Positions 15,808 to 25,322 of a stretch of 64,000 nucleotides of DNA are shown piece after piece. The notes under the pieces were generated by a model, which worked only from the letters and a program-made list of their open reading frames with translations, was not told where the DNA came from and did no database searches. The position numbers and the translations under genes are program-made. The DNA is from an uncultured Cellvibrio sp. (GTDB lineage: Bacteria; Pseudomonadota; Gammaproteobacteria; Pseudomonadales; Cellvibrionaceae): NCBI GenBank assembly GCA_946481095.1, contig CAMLML010000002.1:40369-104368 (forward strand), read 5' to 3'. Position 1 is the first letter of the stretch. Every line of letters begins with the position of its first letter.

Positions 15808-17391
15808 ATGAATAATGTGGTGATTGGGTTTTTAGGGTCGAGGTTGGATCAGTTCGGCTTGGGTAAACGCCGTTGGACTCGATGGCGCCCTACGGTTTCC
15901 ATAACTATGCATCCCGAGTTTCCAATTCAGGAATACCTGTTGATGTATTTACCTGAGGACTCAGAACTATTGGAAGTAGTCATGAGAGATATGGCGGAGG
16001 TTTCTCCGAACACCAGAGTCATCCCGATACCGGTTCAGTGTGACGATCCTTGGGATTTTGAAGCGGTTTACAGTCGTATTCATGAAGTCGCCGCCGCGCA
16101 AACTTTCGATGTTGAAAAGAATAATTATTTTGTGAACATCACCACGGGGACACATGTGGTGCAGATTTGTTTATATCTGCTGACGGAAGCACATTATTTT
16201 CCCGGAAAATTATTGCAATCCTCGCCTGCAAAAGATGTAAAAGGCACATATCACATTATTGATCTGGATCTTTCCCGTTACGATCAAATTGCATCGCGTT
16301 TTGCAAAGGAATCACGCGATGCAGTGACTCATCTCAAAAGTGGAATTCAAACACGCAATGCTGAATTCAACGCGTTGATTGAACAATTGGAACAGGTGTC
16401 CATTAAATCCAAAGCACCGATTTTACTTAATGGTCCAACGGGTGCAGGTAAATCACAATTAGCCAAACGCATTTATGAATTAAAAAAACAACGCGGACAA
16501 TTGACAGGAAAATTGGTAGAAGTTAACTGCGCAACACTGCGCGGTGATAATGCCATGTCTGCATTATTTGGCCATGTGAAAGGAGCGTTTACCGGTGCCT
16601 TGAATGCGCGCACCGGTTTATTGCGCGAAGCGGATAAAGGTTTGTTGTTTCTGGATGAAATTGGCGAGCTGGGTCTTGATGAACAAGCCATGTTATTACG
16701 TGCAATTGAAGAAAAAATATTTACTCCTTTTGGCAGTGATCAAACAGTAGGTAGTGATTTTCAATTAATCGCGGGTACACATCGCGATTTATTTGATCTT
16801 GTACAAAAAGGATTATTCCGCGAAGACTTATTGGCGAGGATTAATTTATGGACTTATGAATTACCGTCGCTGCGTTACCGTATTGAAGATATTGAACCCA
16901 ATATTGAACACGAATTAAAAAAATTTACGCAACAGGCAGGTTATAAAGTTAGTTTTAACAAAGCCGCTAAAGAAAGTTATTTACAATTTGCCTATTCGCC
17001 ACACGCGATCTGGCGCGCTAACTTTCGCGATTTGAATTCCAGTATTACGCGAATGGCGACTTTGGCAACAGGTGGGCGTATTACAGAAGAAATAGCTCAG
17101 GGTGAAATTATTCGTTTACAACAAGCCTGGCAGGGTTTTCAAAATAAAACCGAATCAACCGACAATTTGAACCAGTACTTGTCTTCAGAAGCCATCGCTG
17201 CATTGGATTTGTTTGATCGATTGCAATTGAGTCAGGTTATTCAAGTGTGTCAATCCAGTCGATCTATGGCAGAGGCTGGCAGGCGATTATTTGATGTGAG
17301 TCGGGATAAAAAATCCTCCAATAATGATTCGCACAGGCTGAAACAGTATTTACAAAAATTCGGTTTGAACTTTCAGCAGATTATAAGTTAA
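15808..17391 (+). CDS. rtcR: RtcR, sigma-54-dependent activator of RNA repair
   Basis: 527 residues. The N-terminal RtcR/CARF-type sensor covers about residues 1-185. The AAA+ domain follows, with Walker A GPTGAGKSQ, the sigma-54-contacting GAFTGA loop (in HVKGAFTGALN), Walker B LLFLDEIGEL and an arginine-bearing second region (GLFREDLLARINLW). A C-terminal helix-turn-helix region is near RSMAEAGRRLFDVSRDK. In Escherichia coli and Salmonella RtcR drives rtcBA in response to RNA damage products sensed by the N-terminal domain. It is divergent from rtcB with 194 bp between. AGGA at 15794 precedes the ATG. Direct repeats TATCTAAAT lie in its leader. Confidence 0.97.
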   Translation: MNNVVIGFLGSRLDQFGLGKRRWTRWRPTVSITMHPEFPIQEYLLMYLPEDSELLEVVMRDMAEVSPNTRVIPIPVQCDDPWDFEAVYSRIHEVAAAQTFDVEKNNYFVNITTGTHVVQICLYLLTEAHYFPGKLLQSSPAKDVKGTYHIIDLDLSRYDQIASRFAKESRDAVTHLKSGIQTRNAEFNALIEQLEQVSIKSKAPILLNGPTGAGKSQLAKRIYELKKQRGQLTGKLVEVNCATLRGDNAMSALFGHVKGAFTGALNARTGLLREADKGLLFLDEIGELGLDEQAMLLRAIEEKIFTPFGSDQTVGSDFQLIAGTHRDLFDLVQKGLFREDLLARINLWTYELPSLRYRIEDIEPNIEHELKKFTQQAGYKVSFNKAAKESYLQFAYSPHAIWRANFRDLNSSITRMATLATGGRITEEIAQGEIIRLQQAWQGFQNKTESTDNLNQYLSSEAIAALDLFDRLQLSQVIQVCQSSRSMAEAGRRLFDVSRDKKSSNNDSHRLKQYLQKFGLNFQQIIS

Positions 17392-17627
17392 TCGTGATAA
17401 AAAATTTGTCGCATAAATATTGATTTTTAGGCAATGAACATTATTTTACAATCCAGGTAAAAGACGGGTGTTACACTTTTTTTGGCATGAGTGAAAAAAG
17501 ATAATACAGGTGCCAATTTTTGTCTTTGTTATATCACAAGCCAAATTATCCATACCATTCAGTGTTATCTGATTTTTACGAATGTATGACAATAACCTCA
17601 ATCTATTTAATTACCGGGAGTCGTAAA

Positions 17628-18653
17628 ATGAAAATATTCAAGCATTTATTTTTCAGTTTGACCTTGTTCATTACTTGCATTGCTAATCTTGTATTTGCAC
17701 AAGCGAGTGGTAGTTACACGTTTACTATAACAGAAGGTACAGTAACGGTTACCCCGGCTTGGTGTCGCGTTAATCCCTGTGAGTCAACAAATGCTGTTAT
17801 GAAAGGTAGTTTTTCTGCACAGATTTCCACAACAGGCGATCAGATTTTATTTACATCATCCAGTATTTCCACTTCACCGAATGTCGATTTCCAGTTGCCT
17901 GCTGATCCTGATGAGGACAGCAATGGTGTTGTCAGGGATATCGCATTTACTTTTACCGGTGATGCGATTAAAGCAAAAGGCACAGTAGATTCACGCGCAT
18001 TTGATGGGCCGTTGGTGGAATATCAGTTTGTTGCCAAAACCGCAATAAATTCGCAAGTGTTCACTGCACGCCCTGATTATCGCAAGTGTGTATCACCTTT
18101 GTGTGGCGGATATTTTGTCAAACTGGTGAATCAAAAGTTAACTCGCTGTGCAGACGGTAGTTTGCAATCAGAGTGTTATGTCGCTTCGGTTGTTTATGGT
18201 GATGGTGTAATTAATGCCGGTGCTTCATCATTCGCAAATAAAACACCACTTTTGCTGATAGGCGCAATATCGCCAAAAGTTTACGAGGGATTTGGTAATC
18301 TCGGACTATTTGTTGCGAAAGAAGCCTATCGTTCAGCTACGCAAAATACTGCATCAGGTAATTTTTATGGTGTGACTAATAATGGCATCATGTGTATCAC
18401 CACACCTTGTTTTAGCTATGATGAAATTTTGCTGAACAGTACAAACCGTATCACCAAATTGTCAGATGTGAATTTGGAAATGTCCGGTGCTTCACCTGAT
18501 GATATTGCTCATGCATATGAGCTGATGGCAAATGGTGCAACACTTTATGCGGCTGGTAAAAATCAAAAATACCAAGGGTTTGCCGGAGTGGGTGTGAGGT
18601 TGGTTGCCCAGCAATTCTATTTGCCGATTAAACCAACTGCAGGTAGAAATTAA
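17628..18653 (+). CDS. Secreted cysteine-motif protein (DUF6748-like)
   Basis: 341 residues with a signal peptide (KHLFFSLTLFITCIANLVFAQ). Three similar short cysteine motifs recur: WCRVNPCES, RKCVSPLCGGYFVKLVN and MCITTPCFSYDEILLN, the central one followed by TRCADGSLQSECYVA. The C-P-L-CGGYxVxxVN...RCADG...CYVA pattern resembles DUF6748 proteins; the name is a resemblance, not a firm identification. The function is unknown. I choose the ATG at 17628 (RBS GGGAG) because it starts the signal peptide; an upstream codon at 17520 is unlikely. A strong terminator follows, so it is a single-gene unit. Confidence 0.65.
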   Translation: MKIFKHLFFSLTLFITCIANLVFAQASGSYTFTITEGTVTVTPAWCRVNPCESTNAVMKGSFSAQISTTGDQILFTSSSISTSPNVDFQLPADPDEDSNGVVRDIAFTFTGDAIKAKGTVDSRAFDGPLVEYQFVAKTAINSQVFTARPDYRKCVSPLCGGYFVKLVNQKLTRCADGSLQSECYVASVVYGDGVINAGASSFANKTPLLLIGAISPKVYEGFGNLGLFVAKEAYRSATQNTASGNFYGVTNNGIMCITTPCFSYDEILLNSTNRITKLSDVNLEMSGASPDDIAHAYELMANGATLYAAGKNQKYQGFAGVGVRLVAQQFYLPIKPTAGRN

Positions 18654-18681
18654 AGTGGCGTAAGTAAAACCCGTTCGTTAT

Positions 18682-18709
18682 AAAAGCACCATGCAAATGG
18701 TGCTTTTTT
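18682..18709 (+). terminator. Intrinsic terminator
   Basis: GCACCAT-GCAA-ATGGTGC followed by TTTTTT, 29 bp after the stop of the DUF6748-like gene. A textbook rho-independent terminator. Confidence 0.9.
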
Positions 18710-18735
18710 ATTTGTAGCCTGCTTTAAAATTCTTA

Positions 18736-18765
18736 ACATGTATACAAGTGATATACTTGGCATAC
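18736..18765. promoter_or_regulatory. Operator-like palindromes upstream of the alpha-glucuronidase gene
   Basis: Contains TGTATACA (an 8-bp palindrome) overlapping CAAGT-GATAT-ACTTG (18745-18759). The outer arms GTATACAAGT and ACTTGGCATAC also match with a small indel. The spacing and AT-core resemble GntR-family (uronate) operators. It lies 26 bp before the start codon, well placed to control xylan-glucuronate release. Confidence 0.4.
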
Positions 18766-18790
18766 TCATCTCTTAAAAATCACTTTTGGC

Positions 18791-20992
18791 ATGGCTATGA
18801 AAATAAAAAATATTTTATGTTTGTTATCTTGTTGTCTTTTGGCTGTATTAACCCCGGCGAATGCCGAAGATGGTTATGAAATGTGGTTACGCTATACCCC
18901 GGTAGCTGATCAGAAATTACTGGGTGAATATAAAAAGGCCGTTGATCGGTTGGTAGTTGAAGGACAATCACCGCAAGTTTCAGTGGTAATCAATGAATTG
19001 GAGCGTGGTTTGAGTGGTTTGTTGGGTCAACCTGTCAAACACTTGGCTTATAAAAAAGGCTCGGGTACTTTGTTGGTAGGCACACCAGCCGGGTCGGTTT
19101 TGATTCGTGATTTGATTTCGAGTGAAGAATTAAAAAGTTTGGGTGATGAAGGTTATTTGATTCGCAATCTGAAATTGAATAAAAGAGATACATTGGTCAT
19201 AGCGGCCAACACAGATACTGCTCTCATTTACGGCACATTTCATTTTTTACGTTTGATACAAACGCATCAGTCACTAACAAATCTTTCGATTATTTCAAAA
19301 CCGAAATTGCAATATCGTGTGGTTAATCATTGGGATAATTTAAATCGAATCGTTGAGCGAGGTTACGCAGGTTTGTCGCTGTGGGATTGGGGCACTTTAC
19401 CTGAATATAAAAACCCCCGTTATCTTGATTATGCACGAATCAATGCATCGCTCGGCATTAATGGTACTGTATTAAATAATGTGAATGCAGATCCGCGCAT
19501 GTTGAGCGATCAGTTTTTAATTAAAGCAGCAGCTTTGGCAGACGTTTTTCGTCCTTATGGCATCAAATTATATTTGTCGTTGAACTACAATGCACCACGC
19601 GGTTTTGGTGATTTGGACACGGCTGATCCATTGGATCCGCGTGTGCGTGAATGGTGGAAAAAACGTGTCGAAAAAATTTATTCCTACATTCCCGATTTTG
19701 GTGGGTTTTTGGTAAAAGCAGATTCGGAGGGGCAGCCTGGCCCGCAAGGTTATGGGCGTAATCATGCGGACGGAGCCAATATGCTGGCTGAAGCTGTCAA
19801 GCCTTATGGCGGTGTTATTTTCTGGCGGGCATTTGTTTATCATCCTGATATAGGTGACAGGTTTCGTGGTGCTTATGATGAATTCAAACCACTGGATGGA
19901 AAATTTGCAGAAAATGTGATTTTACAAATTAAAAATGGCCCAATTGATTTTCAACCTCGCGAGCCTTTTTCACCTTTATTCGCCGCAATGGAAAAAACCA
20001 ATATGATGATGGAGTTTCAGGTGACACAAGAATATTTTGGTTTTAATACGCATCTGGCTTATCAGGGAACTTTGTTTGAAGAATCTCTGCGTACTGATAC
20101 TTATGCAAAAGGCAACAAAGCGGAAATTGGTGATGTTCTGCAAGGAAAAATATTTAATCCTTCACGCACTGGAATGGCAGCGGTTATCAATCCCGGTACG
20201 GATCGTAATTGGACAGGGCATCCCTTTGTACAATCAAGCTGGTATGCATTTGGTCGTTTTGCCTGGGATCATCGATTAACAGCAGAAACCATTGCAGATG
20301 AATGGTCACGTATGACTTTTACCAATGACAAAGTGGCATTGGATTTGTTGAAAAAAATTATGATGGTGTCACGCGAAGCGGGTGTAAATTATCGCAGCCC
20401 ATTAGGTTTAACGCACTTGTATTCACAGGGGGATCATTATGGTCCTGCACCCTGGACAAACGATATGCCGCGTGCTGATTGGAATGCAGATTATTATCAT
20501 CGCGCTGATGCAAAAGGGTTGGGTTTTGATCGTACCAAAACCGGCTCAAATGCGATCGCACAATATCCAAAATCGCTGGCAGATATTTATGGCGATTTAC
20601 ATCAGGTTCCGGAAGATTTAATGCTATGGTTTCATCATGTGAATTGGGATCACAAAATGAAATCGGGCCGAACACTTTGGGATGAATTGGTACATAAATA
20701 TTACCAGGGTGTTGAACAAGTTCGCCAAATGCAGAAAGAGTGGGATCAACTTGAAGGTAAAATTGATGCTGATCGTTTTGCTCATGTAAAAGCCCTGTTA
20801 AAAATCCAGGAGAGCGAAGCTGTTCGCTGGCGCGATTCCTGTGTGGTTTACTTTCAAAGTATTTCCAAAAAACCAATTGCTGACGGATTGGAAAAACCGG
20901 CACATGATCTAGAGTATTACAAGAAGCTGGCGAGAATTCTTTATGTGCCTGATCCGTGGCATCCGGCGGGGAACTCGCGTGAGTTGAAATAA
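18791..20992 (+). CDS. GH67 alpha-glucuronidase (xylan side-chain removal)
   Basis: 733 residues with a signal peptide ([17 protein letters not shown]). GH67 enzymes release 4-O-methyl-glucuronic acid from the non-reducing end of xylo-oligosaccharides. The length fits Cellvibrio japonicus GlcA67A (732 aa). Its catalytic residues E292, D365 and E393 align here with a constant offset of 21: E313 in [10 protein letters not shown]386 in KNGPIDFQ and E414 in MEFQVTQEY. Substrate motifs [17 protein letters not shown] and [15 protein letters not shown] [10 protein letters not shown] are also clear. A second ATG at 18797 is an alternative start. A deacetylase gene follows after a short repeat. Confidence 0.95.
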   Translation: MAMKIKNILCLLSCCLLAVLTPANAEDGYEMWLRYTPVADQKLLGEYKKAVDRLVVEGQSPQVSVVINELERGLSGLLGQPVKHLAYKKGSGTLLVGTPAGSVLIRDLISSEELKSLGDEGYLIRNLKLNKRDTLVIAANTDTALIYGTFHFLRLIQTHQSLTNLSIISKPKLQYRVVNHWDNLNRIVERGYAGLSLWDWGTLPEYKNPRYLDYARINASLGINGTVLNNVNADPRMLSDQFLIKAAALADVFRPYGIKLYLSLNYNAPRGFGDLDTADPLDPRVREWWKKRVEKIYSYIPDFGGFLVKADSEGQPGPQGYGRNHADGANMLAEAVKPYGGVIFWRAFVYHPDIGDRFRGAYDEFKPLDGKFAENVILQIKNGPIDFQPREPFSPLFAAMEKTNMMMEFQVTQEYFGFNTHLAYQGTLFEESLRTDTYAKGNKAEIGDVLQGKIFNPSRTGMAAVINPGTDRNWTGHPFVQSSWYAFGRFAWDHRLTAETIADEWSRMTFTNDKVALDLLKKIMMVSREAGVNYRSPLGLTHLYSQGDHYGPAPWTNDMPRADWNADYYHRADAKGLGFDRTKTGSNAIAQYPKSLADIYGDLHQVPEDLMLWFHHVNWDHKMKSGRTLWDELVHKYYQGVEQVRQMQKEWDQLEGKIDADRFAHVKALLKIQESEAVRWRDSCVVYFQSISKKPIADGLEKPAHDLEYYKKLARILYVPDPWHPAGNSRELK

Positions 20993-20994
20993 AA

Positions 20995-21034
20995 GACCCA
21001 CCCTAACCCGTCCCTGGTAAGAAGGGCGGGGGTC
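20995..21034. repeat. GC-rich palindromic repeat (CCCTAACC family)
   Basis: GACCCACCCTAACC ... GGGCGGGGGTC, 40 bp, between the alpha-glucuronidase and deacetylase genes. Same family as 14274-14388. It may act as an mRNA stabiliser or partial terminator. Confidence 0.6.
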
Positions 21035-21061
21035 AACACAAACAAAAAACGAGGCAAAAAA

Positions 21062-21877
21062 ATGAAAAAACAAATCAGCATTCTAATATTGGGTCTTTTG
21101 GCGACTGGTTTTGCATTCGCCGATGCGTCAAATTTCAAGTGGCCGAAAGGTAAAAAAGCAGCAGTTAATCTGGCATATGATGATGCGTTGAGTTCACAGT
21201 TGGATATTGCGATTCCTGCATTGAATAAATACGGATTCAAGGGATCTTTCTATATCCCCATAGGTAGCGATACAGTTGCAAAACGATTGCCGGACTGGAG
21301 AGCTGCTGCAAAAAAAGGGCATGAACTTGCCAATCACAGTTTGTTTCACCAATGTTCAAAAACAGGCCCGGGGCGTGAGTGGGTAATGGATGATCATAAT
21401 CTTGATACTATGAGTGTTGGTCAAATGAGAGAGCAGGTCGTTCTTGCCAATGTCGTGCTGCATGCAATTGATGGGAAAACAGAAAGAACTTACACCGCTC
21501 CTTGCATTGATTCAAAAGCGGGTGGTGAAAATTATATTGATGCGGTGAAATCCGAATTTGTTGCGATCAAATTATCAGGCGGTGGTGTGACTGCCGATAT
21601 GCAAACGGTTGATCCCTACAACGTCAGCGTTGATTTCCCGCAGGATCAAACTGCAGACAGACTGATTGCGTTGGTAAAAGAGGCCGCTGAAAAAGGCACC
21701 ATGGTGAATTTTACTTTTCATGGTGTTGGCGGCGATCATATAGTGACAAGTGCAAAAGCGCATGAAGATTTACTGAAATATTTGGCGGACAACAAGGATA
21801 TTTACTGGGTAGATACTTTTGTGAATATCATGAAATATGTGAAAGAAGAGCAGAAGCAATCAGAACAGAAAAAATAA
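21062..21877 (+). CDS. Secreted polysaccharide deacetylase (NodB/CE4 fold)
   Basis: 271 residues with a signal peptide (SILILGLLATGFAFA-DAS). Metal-dependent deacetylase motifs are visible: NLAYDDALSS (the aspartate pair) and GHELANHSLFHQC (HxxxH zinc ligands); TYTAPC may stand for the third motif. NFTFHGVGGDH adds a later conserved histidine. The family removes acetyl groups from chitin, peptidoglycan or xylan. The place directly after alpha-glucuronidase suggests acetylated xylan, but that is inference. It probably shares the alpha-glucuronidase transcript. Confidence 0.8.
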   Translation: MKKQISILILGLLATGFAFADASNFKWPKGKKAAVNLAYDDALSSQLDIAIPALNKYGFKGSFYIPIGSDTVAKRLPDWRAAAKKGHELANHSLFHQCSKTGPGREWVMDDHNLDTMSVGQMREQVVLANVVLHAIDGKTERTYTAPCIDSKAGGENYIDAVKSEFVAIKLSGGGVTADMQTVDPYNVSVDFPQDQTADRLIALVKEAAEKGTMVNFTFHGVGGDHIVTSAKAHEDLLKYLADNKDIYWVDTFVNIMKYVKEEQKQSEQKK

Positions 21878-21896
21878 TTTTAATATCGTCATTCCT

Positions 21897-21949
21897 GCGA
21901 AAGCAGGAATCCATAATTTCTGTGGATACCCGCCTTCGCAGGTATGACA
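21897..21949. repeat. Intergenic palindrome, CGTCATTCC-type family
   Basis: CGTCATTCCTGCG ... GCAGGAATCC, then an inverted partner ending GCAGGTATGACA. It separates the deacetylase gene from the convergent yhbY gene and could serve as a bidirectional end-of-transcript structure. Confidence 0.7.
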
Positions 21950-21982
21950 CTAGTTGATGTTGGGTATCCACCCCGCGACAAC

Positions 21983-22288
21983 TCATCCGCGCAAAATATT
22001 CGACAATTTTGGATTGGGCTTTTTATTGGGTCTATAAAGTAAAACAACTTTGCCAATTTCCTGAATCAGTTCAACATTGGGCAACTGGATCAATTCAGCC
22101 ACTAACTCTTTACGATCTTCTCGCTCTGGTATAGCAAGTTTGACTTTAATCAGCTCGTGGTCATCAAGAGCGCGATTAAGTTCTGTAATAACATTACTGC
22201 TCAATCCATTGCCAGCTATAGTGACTATGGGGTTGAGCTTGTGGCCAATAGTTCGGAATTGTTTTTTGCGATCTGTGCTAAGGGGCAT
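21983..22288 (-). CDS. yhbY: YhbY-type CRM-domain RNA-binding protein
   Basis: A 101-residue CRM domain protein that associates with the 50S ribosome precursor. Motifs: RTIGHKLNPIVTIAGNGLS (start of CRM), HELIKVKL and LVLLYRPN-like VVLLYRPNKKPNP (C-terminal beta strand). I choose the ATG at 22288, which gives the family N-terminus PLSTDRKKQF; 22402 would add 38 unrelated residues. It is divergent from ftsH, with rlmE/ftsJ absent from the gap where many gammaproteobacteria keep it. Confidence 0.93.
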   Translation of the reverse strand: MPLSTDRKKQFRTIGHKLNPIVTIAGNGLSSNVITELNRALDDHELIKVKLAIPEREDRKELVAELIQLPNVELIQEIGKVVLLYRPNKKPNPKLSNILRG

Positions 22289-22405
22289 GGGGATGTTCCA
22301 GTATGAATAACAAAAGTTTGCGCATTTTACACAGATGCGGTGCAATACTGTGATTAGATGAGCTTGTATTTGCGAGCCAAAGCCCCATATCCTAAGGGGC
22401 ATGGG
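22278..22405. repeat. 14-bp direct repeat around the yhbY/ftsH intergenic region
   Basis: CTAAGGGGCATGGG occurs at 22278-22291 (spanning the yhbY start codon) and again at 22392-22405. Both would give an M-P-L start on the minus strand. It may be a duplication or a scar where rlmE usually lies. Confidence 0.6.
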
Positions 22406-22465
22406 AGACCTGATCGGCTAATTGTTTGTAAATTGATCGTATTGACGTGTTAAGAGGATGAATTC

Positions 22466-24364
22466 TTGAACGATATATCTAAAAACCTGCTGTTGTGGGT
22501 GTTGGTGTTGCTGGTAGTTGTCAGCCTTTTCAGAAGCCTGGGAAACAATGAACCTGCATCGAGTATGTCCTATTCTGATTTTTTGTCAGCTGTGCGCGAT
22601 AATCGTGTCACTAATGTATTGATTGAACCTGAAGTTATTACAGGTCAGTTGTCTGACAACTCTGAATTTACTGTGTTACGCCCGGATGTGTTTGATTTTA
22701 AATTAGTAGATGACTTATATAATCATGGCGTAAAAATCAACGCCAAAAAAACTGAACGTCCCGGCTTTTTTTCCAATCTCCTGATTTCTATTGCCCCTGT
22801 GCTGATTATCCTCGCCATCTTCTGGTTCTTTATGCGTCAGATGCAGGGTGGTGCTGGTGGTAAAGGCGGTCCAATGAGTTTTGGCCGCAGCAAGGCACGC
22901 CTGTTGGGTGAAGATCAAATCAAAACTACTTTTGCGGATGTGGCCGGTGTTGATGAAGCCAAAGAAGAAGTGCAGGAATTGGTGCAATACTTGCGCGACC
23001 CTTCCAAGTTTCAAAAGCTGGGTGGCAAAATTCCTCGCGGTGTACTGATGGTAGGCCCTCCTGGTACAGGTAAAACCCTGCTGGCAAAAGCTATTGCTGG
23101 CGAAGCCAAAGTGCCTTTCTTCTCTATTTCCGGTTCTGACTTTGTTGAGATGTTTGTTGGCGTGGGTGCCAGCCGCGTGCGCGACATGTTTGATCAAGCG
23201 AAAAAACAATCGCCTTGTATAGTATTTATTGATGAGATAGATGCTGTGGGTCGTCACCGTGGCGGTGGTCACGGTGGTGGTCATGATGAACGTGAGCAAA
23301 CCTTGAACCAGTTGTTGGTGGAGATGGACGGTTTTGAAGGTAATGATGGTGTGATCATTATTGCGGCTACTAACCGTGCTGATGTTCTTGACCGCGCACT
23401 GTTGCGTCCTGGTCGTTTTGATCGTCAGGTTTATGTGGGCTTGCCGGACATTCGTGGTCGTGAGCAAATCCTTAAAGTGCACATGCGCAAAGTTCCGCTG
23501 GAAGATCGTGTCAGTGCTTCGATTATCGCGCGAGGAACCCCTGGTTTTTCCGGTGCAGAATTGGCGAATCTGGTCAATGAAGCAGCACTGATGGCAGCTC
23601 GCTCAAACAAACGTTTGGTGACCATGGAAGACTTTGAAAAAGCGCGCGACAAAATTTTGATGGGTGCTGAACGCAAATCCATGGTGATGAGTGAGAAGGA
23701 AAAAGAAAACACAGCCTACCACGAAGCGGGCCATGCCATTATTGGTTGTCTGGTTCCAGAACATGACCCTGTACATAAGGTCACTATTATTCCTCGTGGG
23801 CGTGCGTTAGGTGTGACTCAATATTTGCCTGAAGAGGATAAATACAGCCATAGCAAACGTTCACTGGAATCCCGACTTTGTACCTTGTTCGGTGGTCGTA
23901 TTGCCGAAGAAATGACCTTGGGTTTTGATGGTGTGACCACAGGGGCATCCAACGATATTGAGCGTGCAACAGCCATTGCCCGAAACATGGTAACCAAGTG
24001 GGGATTATCAACCCGTTTGGGGCCAATGCACTATGGCGAGGAAGAGGGACAGTATCCGGGTATGGCCAGCCAACAATATTCTGATGAAACTTCCAAGCAT
24101 ATCGATGAAGAAGTAAAGCGTATTATTGAGGACTGTTATTCCAGAGCCCGAAAAATTCTGGAAGACAATCGAGATATTTTGGAATCCATGAAAAATGCCC
24201 TGATGGAATATGAAACAATTGATGCCGATCAGGTAGCAGATTTGATGGCGCGTCGTCCCGTTCGTCCTCCGCGTGAATGGAATGATGATGATTTTACGGG
24301 TAGTGCAAAAAATAATGACGTTTCCGGTGATAGTCCCATTGGCGGCCCGGCTAATACCCACTAA
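22466..24364 (+). CDS. ftsH: ATP-dependent zinc metalloprotease FtsH
   Basis: 632 residues. Two membrane segments (about 8-24 and 102-122) flank a periplasmic domain. The AAA+ module has Walker A GPPGTGKT (197-204), Walker B VFIDEID, and the second region of homology ([20 protein letters not shown]). The zinc site HEAGH is at 419-423. It degrades unneeded membrane and cytosolic proteins such as LpxC. The start is TTG at 22466, with RBS AAGAGG 8 nt upstream; no ATG is available that keeps the N-terminal anchor. A terminator follows, so folP may have its own promoter or use read-through. Confidence 0.98.
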   Translation: MNDISKNLLLWVLVLLVVVSLFRSLGNNEPASSMSYSDFLSAVRDNRVTNVLIEPEVITGQLSDNSEFTVLRPDVFDFKLVDDLYNHGVKINAKKTERPGFFSNLLISIAPVLIILAIFWFFMRQMQGGAGGKGGPMSFGRSKARLLGEDQIKTTFADVAGVDEAKEEVQELVQYLRDPSKFQKLGGKIPRGVLMVGPPGTGKTLLAKAIAGEAKVPFFSISGSDFVEMFVGVGASRVRDMFDQAKKQSPCIVFIDEIDAVGRHRGGGHGGGHDEREQTLNQLLVEMDGFEGNDGVIIIAATNRADVLDRALLRPGRFDRQVYVGLPDIRGREQILKVHMRKVPLEDRVSASIIARGTPGFSGAELANLVNEAALMAARSNKRLVTMEDFEKARDKILMGAERKSMVMSEKEKENTAYHEAGHAIIGCLVPEHDPVHKVTIIPRGRALGVTQYLPEEDKYSHSKRSLESRLCTLFGGRIAEEMTLGFDGVTTGASNDIERATAIARNMVTKWGLSTRLGPMHYGEEEGQYPGMASQQYSDETSKHIDEEVKRIIEDCYSRARKILEDNRDILESMKNALMEYETIDADQVADLMARRPVRPPREWNDDDFTGSAKNNDVSGDSPIGGPANTH

Positions 24365-24386
24365 TATGGCTCTTCTTGCAGCCTTA

Positions 24387-24430
24387 CCCCGTCACTTGTT
24401 GCTTTGGCCACAAGTGACGGGGTTGTTTTT
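24387..24430 (+). terminator. Intrinsic terminator after ftsH
   Basis: CCCCGTCACTTGT and ACAAGTGACGGGG form a perfect 13-bp stem, followed by TTGTTTTT. It lies 23 bp after the ftsH stop. Confidence 0.9.
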
Positions 24431-24461
24431 ATCAGGGTTATCTTTTTAAGCAAGACTCCTT

Positions 24462-25310
24462 ATGCCTCTCATCTGTGGTCAACACATTCTTGATTTCTCC
24501 CGCCCTTGCGTCATGGCGATTCTTAATATCACCCCCGATTCTTTTTCCGATGGTGGCCAATATTTTTCATCCGGCAAAGTCTGTATTGATGAAGTATTGA
24601 GGGCTGCCGAAGACCATATTCAACAAGGTGCCAGTATTCTGGATGTAGGCGGCGAGTCTACACGACCCGGTGCCCGGACTGTTTCTGAACAGGAGGAGTT
24701 GGATAGGGTTGTTCCGGTTGTTGAGGCTCTTGTCAATCGATTGGGGGCTTTGGTTTCAGTGGATACCAGTCGTCCACAAGTGATGCTTGAGTCCGCCGCC
24801 AGAGGTGCGGGACTAGTTAATGATGTACGCGCTCTGCAGTTGGATGGAGCTTTACATGCCGCTGCAAAAACAGGTCTGCCTGTATGTTTGATGCATATGC
24901 AGGGTCAGCCACAAACTATGCAAAATAAACCACAGTATCGTGATGTTTTCTCTGACGTTCGAGATTTCTTGTTGCAAAGAATTGATGCTGCCAATCAGAT
25001 GGGTATCCCGGGGAATAAAATTTTAATTGATCCGGGATTTGGCTTTGGTAAGTCCCTCGATCATAATCTCGGTCTTTTGCGCCAACTGCCGGATTTGGTT
25101 GCACTCGGCTATCCGGTTTTGGCGGGTTTATCGCGTAAATCCATGTTGTCAGCCATCACCGACAGGCCTGTTGATCAGCGTTTGGCGGGCAGTTTGGCAT
25201 TGGCTCTTTTGGCTGCGCAATCCGGCGCGTCCATTATTCGTGTACATGATGTGGCGGCGACAGTGGATGTGTTGAAAGTGTTGGCCGCTGTAAACAATAT
25301 TTCTCATTAG
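24462..25310 (+). CDS. folP: Dihydropteroate synthase
   Basis: 282 residues. It joins 4-aminobenzoate to dihydropterin pyrophosphate in folate synthesis and is the sulfonamide target. Signatures: VMAILNITPDSFSDGG (N-terminal pterin motif), LDVGGESTRPGA, LMHMQGQPQTMQ and IDPGFGFGKSLDHN, ending with RVHDVAAT. Order ftsH-folP-glmM-tpiA-secG is the usual gammaproteobacterial arrangement. glmM starts 12 bp after. Confidence 0.97.
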   Translation: MPLICGQHILDFSRPCVMAILNITPDSFSDGGQYFSSGKVCIDEVLRAAEDHIQQGASILDVGGESTRPGARTVSEQEELDRVVPVVEALVNRLGALVSVDTSRPQVMLESAARGAGLVNDVRALQLDGALHAAAKTGLPVCLMHMQGQPQTMQNKPQYRDVFSDVRDFLLQRIDAANQMGIPGNKILIDPGFGFGKSLDHNLGLLRQLPDLVALGYPVLAGLSRKSMLSAITDRPVDQRLAGSLALALLAAQSGASIIRVHDVAATVDVLKVLAAVNNISH

Positions 25311-25322
25311 GAGTTAAGGATT

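Noticed and set aside
22715..23482. 255-codon frame antisense to ftsH
   Set aside because: It mirrors codons of a highly conserved gene, rich in His/Thr, and has no features of its own.
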